Positions 10,594 through 22,202 of a stretch of DNA of 64,000 nt are shown here, piece by piece. The notes below the pieces were generated by a model. The model was not told the origin of the DNA, ran no database searches, and saw only the letters and a list, made by a program, of their open reading frames with translations. Source of the stretch: Ctena decussata. Its lineage: Eukaryota; Mollusca; Bivalvia; Lucinida; Lucinidae. The stretch is from positions 18,810,102 to 18,874,101 of the forward strand of contig OZ022501.1 of assembly GCA_963989385.1 (NCBI GenBank). The letters are read 5' to 3'. Position numbers and translations under genes: made by a program. Positions within the stretch are counted from its first letter, which is position 1. Every line of letters starts with the position of its first letter.

Positions 10594-13003
10594 AGCTCAC
10601 CTGAGCCGAAGGCTCAGAGGTGAGCTTATAGGATGGGAGTCGAGCCGTCGTCCGTGGGTGCGTGGGTGGGTGCGTGGGTGCGTCAACACTTTCAAACATA
10701 AATATCTCAGAGACCAGTGGGCCGATCGCGATCAAATTTTATCTGAAGCATCATTTGGGTGGGGGAAAGGCTGCATTAGGTTTTGGTGCCGATCAGCTCA
10801 GAACTCTGGTTTCCATGGCAACAGATAGCCCCCATAGGGTTATAATGGGGAAAACGGCGTCATCACCTTTTCTCAACTGTTTTTGATTAGATCCTTATCA
10901 TACTTGCAGGTAATGATGACATACACAAGAGCTTGGATGAGTTCGAAATTTGGTCGGATTCGAGCACAGACTACGGAGTTAGCTGCCCTTGAGCGTTTGA
11001 AAAAAATCCCATAGGGTTATAATGGGGAAAATGGCGTCATCACCTTTTCTCAACTGTTTTTGCTTAGGTCCTTATCATACTTGCAGGTAATGATGACATA
11101 CATAAGAGCTTGGATGAGTTCGAAATTTGGCCGCATTCGAGCACAGACTACGGAGTTTGCTGCCCTTGAGCGTTTGAAAAAAATCCCATAGTGTTATAAT
11201 GGAGAAAACAACGACATCACATATTTTTAGAAAAACTTTGTCATCGCTCTATTGCCTACATTTCTCAACGGATTTTAAAATAACTTCACACAAATGTAGG
11301 GCGTGACAATATCTCGAGCAAGTTCGACTTTCAGGATGCTGCGCCCAAGGTCAAGGTCACTGTGGCTATTTTTAGAAAAACTTTGTCAGCGCTCTAGCAC
11401 CTACATTACTCAGCAGATTTTAAAATAAATTCACACAAATGTAGGGCATGACAATATCTCAAGCAAGTTTGACTTTCAGGTTGCTGTGCCCAAGGTCAAG
11501 GTCACTGTGGCTATTTTTAGAAAAACTTTGTCATCGCCATAGCACCTTCATTTCTCCATGGATTTTAAAATAACTTCACACAAATGTAGGGCATGACAAT
11601 ATCTCGAGCAAGTTTGACTTCTAGGATGCTGCGCCCAAGGTCAAGGTCACTGTTGCTATTTTTAGAAAAACTTTGTCAGCGCTCTAGCACCTACATTTCT
11701 CAGCAGATTTTAAAATAACTTCACACAAATGTAGGGCATGACAATATCTCGAGCAAGTTTGACTTTCAGGGTGCTGCACCCAAGGTCAAGGTCACTGTGG
11801 CTATTTTTAGAAAAACTTGGTCATCACTCTAGCGCCTACATTTCTCAACGGATTTTAAATCAACTTCACACAAATGTAGGGCATGACAATATCTCGAACA
11901 AGTTTGACTTCCAGGGTGCTGCGCCCAAGGTCAAGGTCACTGTGGCTATTTTTAGAAAAACTTTGTCAGCGCTCTAGCACCTTCATTTTTCAATGGATTT
12001 TAAAATAAATTCACACAAATGTAGGGCATGACAATATCTCGAGCAAGTTCAACTTTCAGGGTGCTGTGCCCAAGGTCAAGGTCACTGTGGCTATTTTTAG
12101 AAAAACTTTGTCATCGCCCTAGCACCTTCATTTCTCCATGGGTTTTGAAATAACTTGACACAAATGTAGGGTATGACAATATCTCGAGCAAGTTCGACTT
12201 TCAGGATGCTGTGCCCAAGGTCAAGGTCACTGTTGCTATTTTTAGAAAAACTTTGTCATTGCTCTAGCACCTACATTTCTCAACGGATTTTGAAATAAAT
12301 TCACACAAATGTAGGGCATGACAATATCTCGAGCAAGTTTGACTTTCAGGGTGCTGCAATCAAGGTTTTTGATTAGATCCTTATCATACTTGCAGGTAAT
12401 GATGACATACATAAGAGCTTTGATGAGTTCGAAATTTGGCCGGATTCGAGCACAGACTACGGAGTTAGCTGCCCTTGAGCGTTTGAAAAAAATCCCATAG
12501 TGTTATAATGGAGAAAACAACATCATCACATTTTCATTTTTCATCGGATCCTCTTCATACTTGCAGGTAATGAGGATATGCATAAAAGCTTGGATTAGTT
12601 AGCACTTCGGCTAGATCCCACCACTGACTATGGAGTACCTGCCCTGAGCATCCAAAAAATCAATGTCCCCACTTTTTCTTGGTTTCTACTTATCCAATCC
12701 TTTTCAAACTTGCAGGTAATGAGGAAATGCATAATATCTTAAACAAGTTCAAATTTTCGCCAGATCAGGCCAACCGCTACGAAGTTAGCTGCCCTTGACA
12801 GCTCTGTCTATTGTGCTCTTGATCGGATACTTTTTAAACTTGCATATATTAAATGAGGGCATACATAATGTTTTGGATGAGTTTAATTTTCAGCCTGATT
12901 GGACCACTGACTGTGGAGTTAGCTGCCCTTGAGCATCTTAAATATCCCTATAGGTTTACAATGTCTCTCAGGTGAGCAATTGTTGCCCTTTGGGCTACTT
13001 GTT
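10594..13003 (+). mobile_element. Helentron/HINE-like element, AGCTCACC head family, with 177-bp and 145-bp cores
   Basis: The head AGCTCACCTGAGCC/GGCTCAGAGGTGAGCT spans 10594-10626 and follows a T run. A GTGGGTGC-type tract (~10652-10683) stands where other members have GTCC. Core units of ~177 bp (catcacctttt at 10861 and 11038) surround a block of eight 145-bp units. The 3' side has CAGGTGAGC (~12969), hairpin GCCCTTTGGGC (12985-12995) and TACTTGTT. Confidence 0.75.
11222..12365 (+). repeat. Eight tandem units of exactly 145 bp
   Basis: The word TATTTTTAGAAAAACT starts at 11222, 11367, 11512, 11657, 11802, 11947, 12092 and 12237, so spacing is 145 bp every time. Units carry acaaatgtagggcatgacaa and ccaaggtcaaggtcactg. 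Flanking core of a different period (~177 bp) resumes at ~12366, so the array lies within the older core. Constant length with many substitutions suggests that length has been kept while sequence drifted. Confidence 0.9.
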
Positions 13004-13014
13004 CTCTTTGTTGT

Positions 13015-13818
13015 AGCTCACCTGAGGCAAAGGTTTCATCAAGGGAGCTTATAGGATAGGCAGACTCCATCGTCTGTCGTCATGGTCTGTCATTAGGGTG
13101 AGTCTAAATACCACAGACCACCACAGACCACTACAGACCACCACAGACCTCACCATAGACTACCACAGACCTCAATACAGATTATCATACACCCTCAAAA
13201 ATAACATTTTAAAGAGTAGAATATTTAAGCATACAAAATTTGACAAAATTTTAGAAAGTTTTATGTTATAATTTGGTGTTATATTTTATGTATCACAGAC
13301 CACCACAGACCACCATAGTGTACCACACACCTCAATACAGATTATTAAATATCTTCAAAAAATAACATTGTAAAGAAAAGAATATAAAAAGTATAAAATT
13401 TGACTCTTTTTTTTTTTTTGAAAATTTTGTGTTATACTTTATGTACATTTATAATAAGTAAGTAGACAGGATTAACAATAACATGATTTTCCCTGTCCTT
13501 AAAGAAGTTTTTTGGATGCATTAATTTGGCATTTTTTTTAACATTTTGCTCTTTAAAATGTTATTTTAGAAGGTGTAATGATAATCTGCATTATTGTCTA
13601 TGGTAGTCTGTAGTAGTCTGTGGTGGTCTGTGGTAGTCTGTGGTGGTCTGTGGTAGTCTGTGGTGGTCTGTGGTATTTAGACTCACTCTGTCATTATTTT
13701 CAAACAACCACTGGGCTGAACCAAATTTCATATAGAACCTTCTGGGGTCAAGGAACTATAGATAAAAGTTGTTCAAATGGTATGTGTTACATGACTTACA
13801 TGACAAGCATGCCTATAT
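13015..13818 (+). mobile_element. Truncated Helentron/HINE-like element (AGCTCACC family), copy A partner
   Basis: The head AGCTCACCTGAGG.. with a degenerate second arm begins 11 bp after the previous element. The same ctctttgttgt spacer and head occur at 16261-16272. The body matches the element at 16272-16966 as far as 'catgcctatata', then breaks off. It carries a 591-bp insertion at 13096-13686. The tail is missing. Confidence 0.65.
13096..13686. mobile_element. 591-bp element with minisatellite inverted termini and 10-bp target duplication
   Basis: TCTGTCATTA occurs at 13086-13095 and 13687-13696, and once only at the empty site in the paralogous element (16340-16349). Ends are GTGAGTCTAAATACCACAG and its inverse. 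The termini consist of repeated CCACAGACCA words on the left and TGGTCTGTGG words on the right (13620-13675). An internal copy of the motif lies at ~13296-13340. A 9-10-bp duplication points to a Mutator-like (MULE) origin; no transposase is present. Confidence 0.85.
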
Positions 13819-14162
13819 AGTGTCGAATCATGGTTAGAGGGTAATTCACCTGTTTGCCCAGCCTTGTAAAGAATTTGTAAAATATACTGTTCGTAAATAT
13901 ACTGTTCGATGGAAACATTCCAGTCCGGTCTCATATTTACATATATACATACATTGTGTTTTGGTGTCGTACCTTTCCTTCATGTTTCCATCGGAGGTTT
14001 GGGAAAACTGCAATGTTGCCTTGCAGATTTCCAGATTTGGGGCTGGGTGGACCGTTTATTTCTCAAAAGGGGGTGGGTGGGCCTGTAAGTTGTCATCGCA
14101 ATGGCCAGTTATACTCTCACAGGTGATTTTTTGAGTGACATTCTAGGTGTGGCTTGGAAAGG
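13819..14162. other. Unannotated spacer between duplicated blocks
   Basis: No gene or known repeat is recognised. Within it, aatatactgttcg occurs twice in tandem (~13880-13910). It separates the truncated end of copy A from the start of copy B. Confidence 0.4.
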
Positions 14163-15173
14163 TTAATGGTAGTATGATTGTCAACTGGAGCTATGGACAT
14201 TGCCATATTAAATGATGGAATTGCAGCATGATTCTGTTCTGGAGCTTTCAGCATTGCTTTATTTAATGATGAAATAGCAGTGGAGCTATGGAAACTGCCA
14301 AACTAAGTGATGGAATGGGAGTGAGATATGCTCCAGAGCAGTTACTGTAGCCGTATTAAGTGGTGGAATTGCTGCGATGCTCTGGAGCTAAGATAGTTGC
14401 CACATGAATTGCAATACATGTATTATAATCTGCTGGAGAATCTATTTTGGTCATTTATGTGATAACTGTACTCAAAATTGTTATTTGGAGAGGTAATTTG
14501 TGAGTTTTATAGTTGCAAAGTTCCTTTCACAGCAGTGTATCGGAGCTGTAAAATGCGATTTGCCACCTTAACATCACTGATGATATACAGCCCTGATTAA
14601 GTTATATACTTATTCTAATGCACTTTTTCACAGTTTTACTTCATTGCAACCAAAGCAAGCCCTGTTTAGCACTCATCAGCCAATCAAAAGCGATGTTTTG
14701 CATTGACTTCAGATTTATGACAGAATATCTGATAATTGTTGAATTTTTTATGCTATCCAGTCAGACATTATGTTTTAATTGTAAGTGCATTAGAATGTCA
14801 TTTATCCATTTCTCGTTAGCTTAATATCTTAATCACACAAATTCTTCATCAGAATGCAATTTTCTTCTAAAATTCTCTAAAATCCATTTGTCAATATGTG
14901 CCGCACTTGCATACAAGAGAGTTTTACGTGACATGCTTTGAGACAGGGTTTATGAGACATGGCTTATATGTGTTCTGAGGGCCAAGACGACAATCTGATA
15001 CCTTCATTGATTCAGAAGTACTTTTCAAATGCACAGCTCATAATTGTCTGCTATTATCAATATAAAGGTATGTAAAAAGCAGAGTTATTTGTCGTCAGAA
15101 AAGCCTCAAAGCTCCAACTTTAGGACATGTTCATTTACCCATATTACCTGTGTGTGTTTATGTCAATATTTTT
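14163..15173 (+). repeat. Duplicated block, copy B
   Basis: This copy matches 9640-10593, starting with ~250 bp of decayed 54-bp repeat units and continuing through shared unique sequence to the T run at 15169-15173. It lacks the 64-bp segment of copy A, and has an extra ~13 bp near 14637 and an extra ~80 bp near 14775-14865. Confidence 0.85.
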
Positions 15174-16260
15174 GTCGCACCTGCTTTAGCAAGGTGCGAT
15201 ATAGGAGTTCACTTTTCCGTCCGTCCGTCAGTCATTCCGTTCGTCCGTACGTCCGTCCGTCAGTCCGTACGTCCGTCCGTCAACAATTACGTCGACCCCA
15301 GTGTTTAAGTCCATTTCTCGCAAACTATGATACCTACAATCATCAAACCTGGCATAAAGCTTCTTCTTACAATGTTCTCGAGGGTTTTTGCTCTTATTTT
15401 CACCCCTGACCTATAATTTATGCGTTACTGACTTTGTAAAACAGTCCGTCAACAATTACGTCGACCCTAGCGTGGACCCTAGCATTTAAGTCCATTTCTC
15501 GCTAACTATGATACCGACAATCATCAAACCTGGCATAAAGCTTCTTCTTAGAATGTTCTCGAGGACTGTTGCTCTTATTTTTACCCTTGACCTATGTTTC
15601 ATGCTCTGCTGACTTCGTAAAATGGTCCCTCAACAATTATGTCGACCCTAGCTATTAAGTCCATTTCTCGCAAACTACGATACATGTACCTAGAATCATC
15701 AAACCTGGCATCAAGCTTCTTCTAAGAATGTTCTCGAGGGCTGTTGCTCTTTTTTTACTTTGACCTATATTTCATGCTCTGCTGACTTTGAAAAATTTGA
15801 TATTCAAAATTATGTCGACTCTAGTGTGTAAGTCCATTTCTCACGAACTATGATAACTAGAATCATCAAACCTGGCATCAAGTTTCTTCATAGAATGTTT
15901 TCAAGGGCTGTTGCAATTAATTTACCCTTGACATATATTTAACGCTCTGCTGACTTTGCAAAATTTTACAGCCAAAATTATGTCAGTCCTAGCGTTTTAG
16001 TCCTTTTGTCTGAAAGTATGATACCTGTAGTCATCACACCTGGCATAAAGTTTATTCTTAGAACGTTCATGAGGGATGTTGCAATTATTCCTACTCTTGG
16101 CCTAAATTATATGCTCTTCTGACTCAGTAAAATATTACATCGAAAATTGTGTGGACCCTAGCATTTTTGTCCATTTCTCATACAAATTCTTTTAACTAAA
16201 GTCTTTACTACTGTGGAAGCCCAATGCAGGTGCGACATAGCATTCCGCGGAATTCTTGTT
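15174..16260 (+). mobile_element. Helentron/HINE-like element, GTCGCACC head family
   Basis: The head hairpin GTCGCACCTGC/GCAAGGTGCGATATAG (15174-15203) is followed by a GTCC/GTCAGTCC tract (~15217-15285). About six core units of ~170-180 bp follow, each with tccatttctcgcaaactatg or a variant (15310, 15491, 15660, 15833). The 3' side has CAGGTGCGACATAG (~16227), perfect hairpin ATTCCGCGGAAT (16242-16253) and TCTTGTT. It occupies the same position in copy B as the unrelated-headed element at 10594 does in copy A. Confidence 0.75.
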
Positions 16261-16271
16261 CTCTTTGTTGT

Positions 16272-16966
16272 AGCTCACCTGAGCCAAAGGCTTCAAGGGA
16301 GCTTATAGGATAGGCAGACTCCATCCTCTGTCGTCATGGTCTGTCATTATTTTCAAACAACCACTGGGCTGAACCAACTGTCATATAGAACCTTCTGGTG
16401 TCAAGGAACTATAGATAAAAGTTGTTCAAATGATATGTGTTACATGACTTACATGACTAGCATGCCTATATATCCTTTAACAATTTTCTTTTCCAAAAAC
16501 AATTGAGGGATGGCTTTATAACAAAGTATTTAGCATCAAGTACTCAAGTACTACCATGATTGTTTAAATGATAACCTTGGGATTACCTTGACTTTTTTAT
16601 GACAAGGTCAAATTTGCTTTCTGGTACTTCTGTATAGCAAAGAGTCCCTGGAAACTATTGAAGGCGTTTGAATAAAAATTAGTATGTACATGTACATGTA
16701 TTGTCACCTACATGAAAAATTGATTTCTTTGTGCAAAAGGTCAAGGTCATCCTTTGACCATGGTCTCATACTCTGACAATTTCAAGTATCTCCTCAAAAG
16801 CCACTTGGCCAGTTGTAACCAAATTTCACATAGAGCCTCCAGGGATTAGAAGAACTAAAGTTTGTTGAAATGGGCTAGGTGTCATGACCAACATGACAGC
16901 CATACTCATACATGGTAAAAATGTCATCTCAGATGAGCAATTCAGGACCATGGCTCACTTGTTTGT
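16272..16966 (+). mobile_element. Helentron/HINE-like element, AGCTCACC family, copy B partner
   Basis: The head AGCTCACCTGAGCC follows the spacer ctctttgttgt. The body carries ggtcaaggtcatcctttgac and 'accaaatttcacatagagcc', matching core units of the 555-3478 element. The end near 16945-16966 (caggaccatggctcacttgttt) is a degraded version of the hairpin-CTTGTT tail. It supplies the empty site for the 13096-13686 insertion. Confidence 0.65.
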
Positions 16967-17366
16967 TAAGCATCAAAGTCTGCCATTTATGCAGTGTTGA
17001 TTTCCATGCCATCAGTATCAGCTTTATAATACAATAAATGCCCTTTTTAAGATGTAAGCATGTGCAGTGTTATTTTCAGAGCTGCTAAATTTAAAAAAGT
17101 TATAAGCATTTAGATATTCAATAATATTAGAATTAATCAGGAATAATACTACCTATTTGGCCAGAAGCAGACTTCAAAAGAAGCAGTTTAATCATACCTT
17201 CTGTTTGCTGCCCTTTAGGCAGTAATTGGATTTTCATCAGGTGGGTGGAGAAAATATAAAAGTTAGTTGAATCAGTCTACCAGTCTGCACATATGGGCGA
17301 TCCAAAGAGAGGCTTTATGGTCACTTACATAAGCCTTGTAATGCAGAAAAAGCTCTGATCAGACCC
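16967..17366. other. Unannotated AT-rich stretch
   Basis: No open frame, repeat or splice-bounded exon is convincing here. Confidence 0.4.
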
Positions 17367-17490
17367 AGAGGTTATAAAACTTGAGTACATTCTCAAATTC
17401 AAAATAAAGCACACTGATTGGCTGCTTCCGAAGCAGCCAATCAGTGTGCATTATTTTGAGTTTGAGATTATTCTCAGTTTTATAACCTCG
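17367..17490. mobile_element. Palindromic MITE (GAGGTTATAAA ends)
   Basis: It is an almost perfect palindrome: the centre is ttggctgcttccgaagcagc, and outer arms run from GAGGTTATAAAACTTGAG to its inverse near 17490. A second copy at 42250-42426 has the same ends and an internal duplication. Superfamily unknown. Confidence 0.75.
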
Positions 17491-19350
17491 AACCCAGACT
17501 ATGGGAGATGCTACTCTGACATACAAGGCAGATTGTGGGTTTTCCCTGCAAAGCTAAATAAACAGAAGAATCTTAGGTCCTTTTGGGTATTATACTTTCA
17601 GGTCTTAGGGATCAAAATTACTTTAATTATAATTAAGGGTTATCATCTAAAACAGAATTTCCTGATCAATTTCAGAAAATTATCATGCGATTTAAACGCA
17701 TTGGCTATAACAGAGATGTAGGATCATGTAATGCGACAGTCTGCATGCTTAGTGGTTAACCCAATCAAGGTTGACAACTTTGCTGTCCTCTTTAATTGCA
17801 CGCCGATGGGTCGGGGTTCAGACTCTATGATAGCCCCTACATAAAGCTATACATTAGTTGGTTGGGGGCCGGATGTTTGTCGTTTTCTTGGCCCACTGGG
17901 GTTCAACTGGTGGTCTTCTTTTGCTCCAGTGTTCCAGTGGTGTTGCTGACGCCCCAGGGATCTCCAGGTGTCTCAACACGTTTTGGTGGTGGAGTCCTCA
18001 TTCTTGCTTCATCACGGTCTTTTCTTGATTTTAATTGTTGACCGTGATGACTCTCTGATGAGTTAGGGGACCTCCATATGAACCTAACTACCAACTAATT
18101 GTGTGCATCCCGGCCGAGGGTGAGGGTGAAGGTTTGGGCCCAGTAAAACTGGTTTAAACCCCCCAATAGTTATTACTGACCGTCCCAAGGCGCTACTTTC
18201 GTTGCGGTTGCATTTGTTTTATGTTGGGTGCTGTTTAATTTATTGTGTTCTCATTTTAACCCTTCTATAATAAAAATAGAAAATAGGTAAAAATACTTGT
18301 TTAATGTTTTTCCTATAATTTGCTTAGTCTGTTGTAACCCTTCTGTTGGTCTAAATTATTTAGTTCAATAAAGATAGCTGAGTTGTCACTTAGCTGACTC
18401 CTCTGCTTATAACAACCTGATGTGACATATGTTGGATTTCATAGCTATGGTGGTTCTGATGGGTGCCAATGCATGGCAGCCTCATCTTCGGATGGGGCTG
18501 TGGTGGGTGCATGTGGAATTTTGAGGTGGTGTGCACTTGACACATTGGATGGAGTGACTCTAGGGGGTACTTGCAGTATGCCCTGGATTGCTTCATTTCT
18601 CTGTGTTTGGTGGGCACTACATAGATGGGGCATGCACCAGTCTACCTGCTATGGGTCTCTATGATAGTACCACTGCACTGACTTGTCTAGGCAGTGAATG
18701 ATCTTCATTTTAGGAAATTGTTAATGTAGTTAATATATCATATCACTGAGACTACTTTAGGGCTAGTATGTGTTTCTCCTAATTGTATCTTGTATCATCT
18801 GTTAGGAGATATGCTTTATTAATTTGTATCTTTTATTTTGCTCATATTCTGTCATTTGGAATTCTTTCCTTGATTTGTTTGGTTGCTCATTCTATACCAC
18901 TATATGTGCTCCTATGAGGGCCGAGAATTCGTAATAAAGAGCTTGTGTCTTGTCTTGTGTCTTGTATTTGGGAAAGAGCTGCTGACTCGGCTTATCACTT
19001 GTAATTTATTGTTTGTTGGGATGTCTTTGTCAATCTTTCCCTTTGATGTTGGGGATAGGGTTTGGGATTTTATTCAGTCAGTTCCTGAAGTGTAAATACT
19101 CTTTAAATTTATAGGTATACAGCCATGTTTTTCTGCCATCTTTTGAACTTTCTTGACTTCCTCTTTGCGTCTGTGGACAATGTAGCCATACCAAAATGGG
19201 ATCTTCTCTCAAAGAAAATTTCTTTTAGAGAAGACACCAATGAAACAGCAGACAAATTATTGTTGGTAAGAGTTACCTCCCGTGCAAGTATTCTTAATCA
19301 CCTTAATTGATTGAACAATTTGCCTGATTACCATTATTGTCCTAAACTTT
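17491..19350. other. Long stretch with no supported gene
   Basis: Several short open frames occur, none with convincing exon structure. A hairpin with 11-bp arms TCATCACGGTC/GACCGTGATGA lies at ~18008-18053. Near 19115-19262 a segment starting with cagccatgtttttctgcca matches repeat sequence at ~38588 and has a palindrome (cttctctcaaagaaaa and its inverse), so it is a relic of the GCATTTATTAGG-type palindromic family and not an exon. Confidence 0.4.
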
Positions 19351-19570
19351 GGAGCCCTGAAAGCTAGGTAGGTTAAGCGCTGGCCTGCTGATCTAGCGGT
19401 CCTGGGTTCGAGACATTCTTGATGTGGAAATCTTTCCAATCGTAAACAGGCGCCACTGCACACATCCTTTCATTATCACCCTTACATTGTCCTGACATGA
19501 CTGAAAAACTGTTTAAAAGGAAGTGTATGTCATGGATCCATCCTAAAATCTGAATAAATTTCATGTGTTA
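19351..19570 (+). mobile_element. tRNA-derived SINE
   Basis: The head has tRNA-like promoter boxes: a decayed A box around agctaggtaggttaagcgct and a B box GGTTCGAGAC (~19406). A non-tRNA body follows, including 'aaatctttccaatcgtaaac' and cctttcattatcac. Body and head match the split copy at 51811-52110 and the inverted copies at 30655 and 39783. It encodes no protein and would rely on LINE machinery. Confidence 0.75.
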
Positions 19571-19912
19571 CTCCCTGATAAATTTTGCTGTAAAAAGTCC
19601 TGCCAGAATGGCTATTTTTCAGGGCAGTCCATGATTAAACCACTCCTTTTTTTTGGAGCAATTTGAATTGGTGAGCACTCTTCACTTGGTACTTATGTTG
19701 CAATATAAAGTGTTCGTACATTTATTAATATTGCAGCAACTGATTGTCCAAAGGCAACAAATGTTATTGTCAACAATATTTTCTAGTCCTTTGGTGCTCT
19801 GTGATTGTTGTCGTTTCTGGATAACTTGAATTCTGTGTAATTCTATTTTGGTTTCTGTGAGACTCGCTGACTACCTTCCCATTTAGGATAATTGCATGTA
19901 GTGTATATATTT

Positions 19913-20025
19913 GGTTATAACACGGAGGGTTATCCCTTCCAAAACAATCCAAAAAATCTAGATCCATCTTTTAAGATGGATCTAGATTTTTGGGACTGTT
20001 TTGAAAGGGAAAACCTATCTAATAG
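19913..20025. mobile_element. Palindromic MITE (GGTTATAA ends, TCTAGATCCATC centre)
   Basis: The centre AGATCCATCTTTTAAGATGG is flanked by inverted arms containing ccaaaacaatcc and its counterpart ggactgttttgaaaggg. Related copies lie at 30415, 34130, 38335 and 42105. Confidence 0.75.
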
Positions 20026-20159
20026 CTGAATTACTGCAGACTGATTGGAGAGAAAAAGCCAAGTGTTATAGCCGAATAAATACATACGGTATACACTATG
20101 ACAAAGCACAAGCCATTTTAATGATTATTTCTGGTTAATGCAAATAGGATTGAAACTCA

Positions 20160-20351
20160 AATGAACAGTCCTTCAGGTATGGCATGTATGGAAGGATGAC
20201 AACCAGTCTTGCTAATTTTTTAGTTATCTCCCCTTGATAAAAGTCTTTGTGGCTGTGTTGTAGCTCATTTGCTTTATCAAATACTTCAATAAAATCTCCT
20301 GAATGTATTACACTTATGATAAGGAGGATAACTCTAGTTAACTATACTAGT
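20160..20351 (+). repeat. Relic of Helentron-like core sequence, left of the hAT insertion
   Basis: The phrase ttagttatctccccttgata resembles core units at 4571-4760. Similar text (tatgagttatctcccttggt) resumes right of the hAT element at ~22048. The hAT-type element therefore landed in an older decayed core. Confidence 0.5.
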
Positions 20352-20359
20352 CTTATACC

Positions 20360-21978
20360 TAGGGATGGGTATTGCCAGAATTTTTGTATTGCGATATATT
20401 GCAATACACTCACACTGTATTGCAATACGTATCACAATATATTGTGACATTTGTTTTCTACATGTAAAGTACACTGGAGGGCTTTGCATGGAAGTAGATA
20501 TAAGATAATAAAGATGTATTATGTATACTTTGGTGTTTTCATTTATCCTTCATAAAGTGTGACTTGAACTGGACAAGGGAATGACTAGTGGAACTCCTCT
20601 AAATAAACTGTCTGGCTAAGATTTTGGTTAAAGGCTTAGTCTGAAAAAGAAGGGCAATCCTATATCTAGCTTTTTATGCATTTTCCTAAAGGTAGCTGTT
20701 TATCAGCAGGAAAACTAAGACTTCAAGTTTTGTAGTTACTTATTAACTGTAAGTATATACCGTTTATTTTCATGAATGTTTGACTACCATATCGCATTTG
20801 CGGCACACTGCAACATTTTCAGTAATGGTAGAAAGGCATGTACTACCCGCAGAATTATGCCTCAGATTTTAGGACTGAAATAGCGACGCGGCTTATACAG
20901 CAGAACAAGTTTTTTGAGGGAATATTTTCTCGGAGAAATTCACTGTTTGAAACGCCCGGTTGGTGTTTTCATCTTACGATAACTTGCAACGTTCAATCTA
21001 GATATATCTAGCCCATATAAGGCATCATACCTATCAGCCAAAGCATGTTTTTACGGCTGATCCAACTATCAAAGTCAATTTCATCTTTAGAAACAGAGAA
21101 ATACATTTTCAACACGTTTTTCAAATACTGGGAAAGTTTACCAAGTCACGCGCCCTTCCTGTCAATCAATCTATTTTTAGCCCTGACTGGTTGCGGTATA
21201 ATTTGTGAAACGAATTCGGGTATATTGCGAAGCTGCCGAATTTGATGCGTGATAGTTCCTTTTCGTAACACATTGCTCTCGTAAAGCCAAATCCGGATTT
21301 GGCTAATTTGACAAATCTTTAAACGAAGACGGAAGAGTCCATTTAGGATGTGTCTGGGCGATAAGAGACCGTATGCCATGTGCGTATAGAGAATATACAT
21401 CAAACCTGCGCAACTGTGCTTGGCAAACAGCGTCATCAAATTTTAATAGATAGAGTCCCCAGGATTCATAATATGCGAACAAGGAAGTCTATGGCCAGAC
21501 AGAGAACATGCGCAGGCTGATCTTTGTTTTTCCGATAGTTACTTTATCTTGCGAAGCCAATCACACTAAACCTCGTTGTCCATGTGAGTTCTTTTAAAAC
21601 TACCCAATTAACGCTTATTACCGCTGATTGTGCAATTATCAAATCAGTGTTTATTAATCTTTTCATGCCGTGCGGTCAAGCTTATATATATTTTTTCCAG
21701 TGACTGGTTTAAACCGGTTGATCAAAGCACCGCCATTAGGTCAGAAGCGTTAGGCGTGAAATATAAATTATGATTTTGATTTTGTAAACGATCTTTTCAG
21801 TAACGTTTTAAGGAATAAGAAAAATGTTTATATAACAATAAAATACGTTATGGCTTTTATATCATGTAGGAGCTAAAATATCGTCAGCGTATCGATACGG
21901 GCGGACCGTATCGCAATACGTATTTTTTTCTGAACGTATTGCGATATACCGATATATCGGTATTATTGCGCATCCCTA
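20360..21978. mobile_element. 1.6-kb non-autonomous hAT-type element
   Basis: The 8-bp direct repeat CTTATACC lies at 20352-20359 and 21979-21986. Inverted ends are TAGGGATGGGTATTG and ..GCGCATCCCTA. Subterminal regions on both sides are rich in short palindromic words (gtattgcgatatattgcaat on the left; cgtatcgatacg and gatataccgatatatcggta on the right), as is usual for transposase binding regions of hAT elements. The 8-bp duplication and TAGGG..CCCTA ends are typical of hAT. No transposase open frame is visible; the interior is AT-rich with short open frames only. Confidence 0.85.
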
Positions 21979-22202
21979 CTTATACCCCTTGTTTTTTGTC
22001 ACCTTCAAGATGAGACACGTGTCAAAAAAAATCTTCCCTGCCTCGGTTTATGAGTTATCTCCCTTGGTTAATTTTCTACTTCAGGCTAGAAAGACTTTTG
22101 ACTTTCAAACACCAGTCCTGTACTTCTGAGAAGTCGGCACCCAACTTCAGTGAGTGAGTGAGTCCCACCAACACATAGGTCATACAGAGATAGGCTCTTG
22201 GT

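Noticed and set aside
19125..19310. Apparent exon with signal-peptide-like start and donor GTAAGAG
   Set aside because: Its start (cagccatgtttttctgcca) recurs at ~38588 in a repeat, and the 'coding' part is a palindrome (cttctctcaaagaaaa and inverse) of the ATACCATATTAATCC-type family.
19351..19425. Functional tRNA gene
   Set aside because: A-box and B-box-like segments are present, but no cloverleaf can be drawn and a SINE body follows; several copies share the same body.
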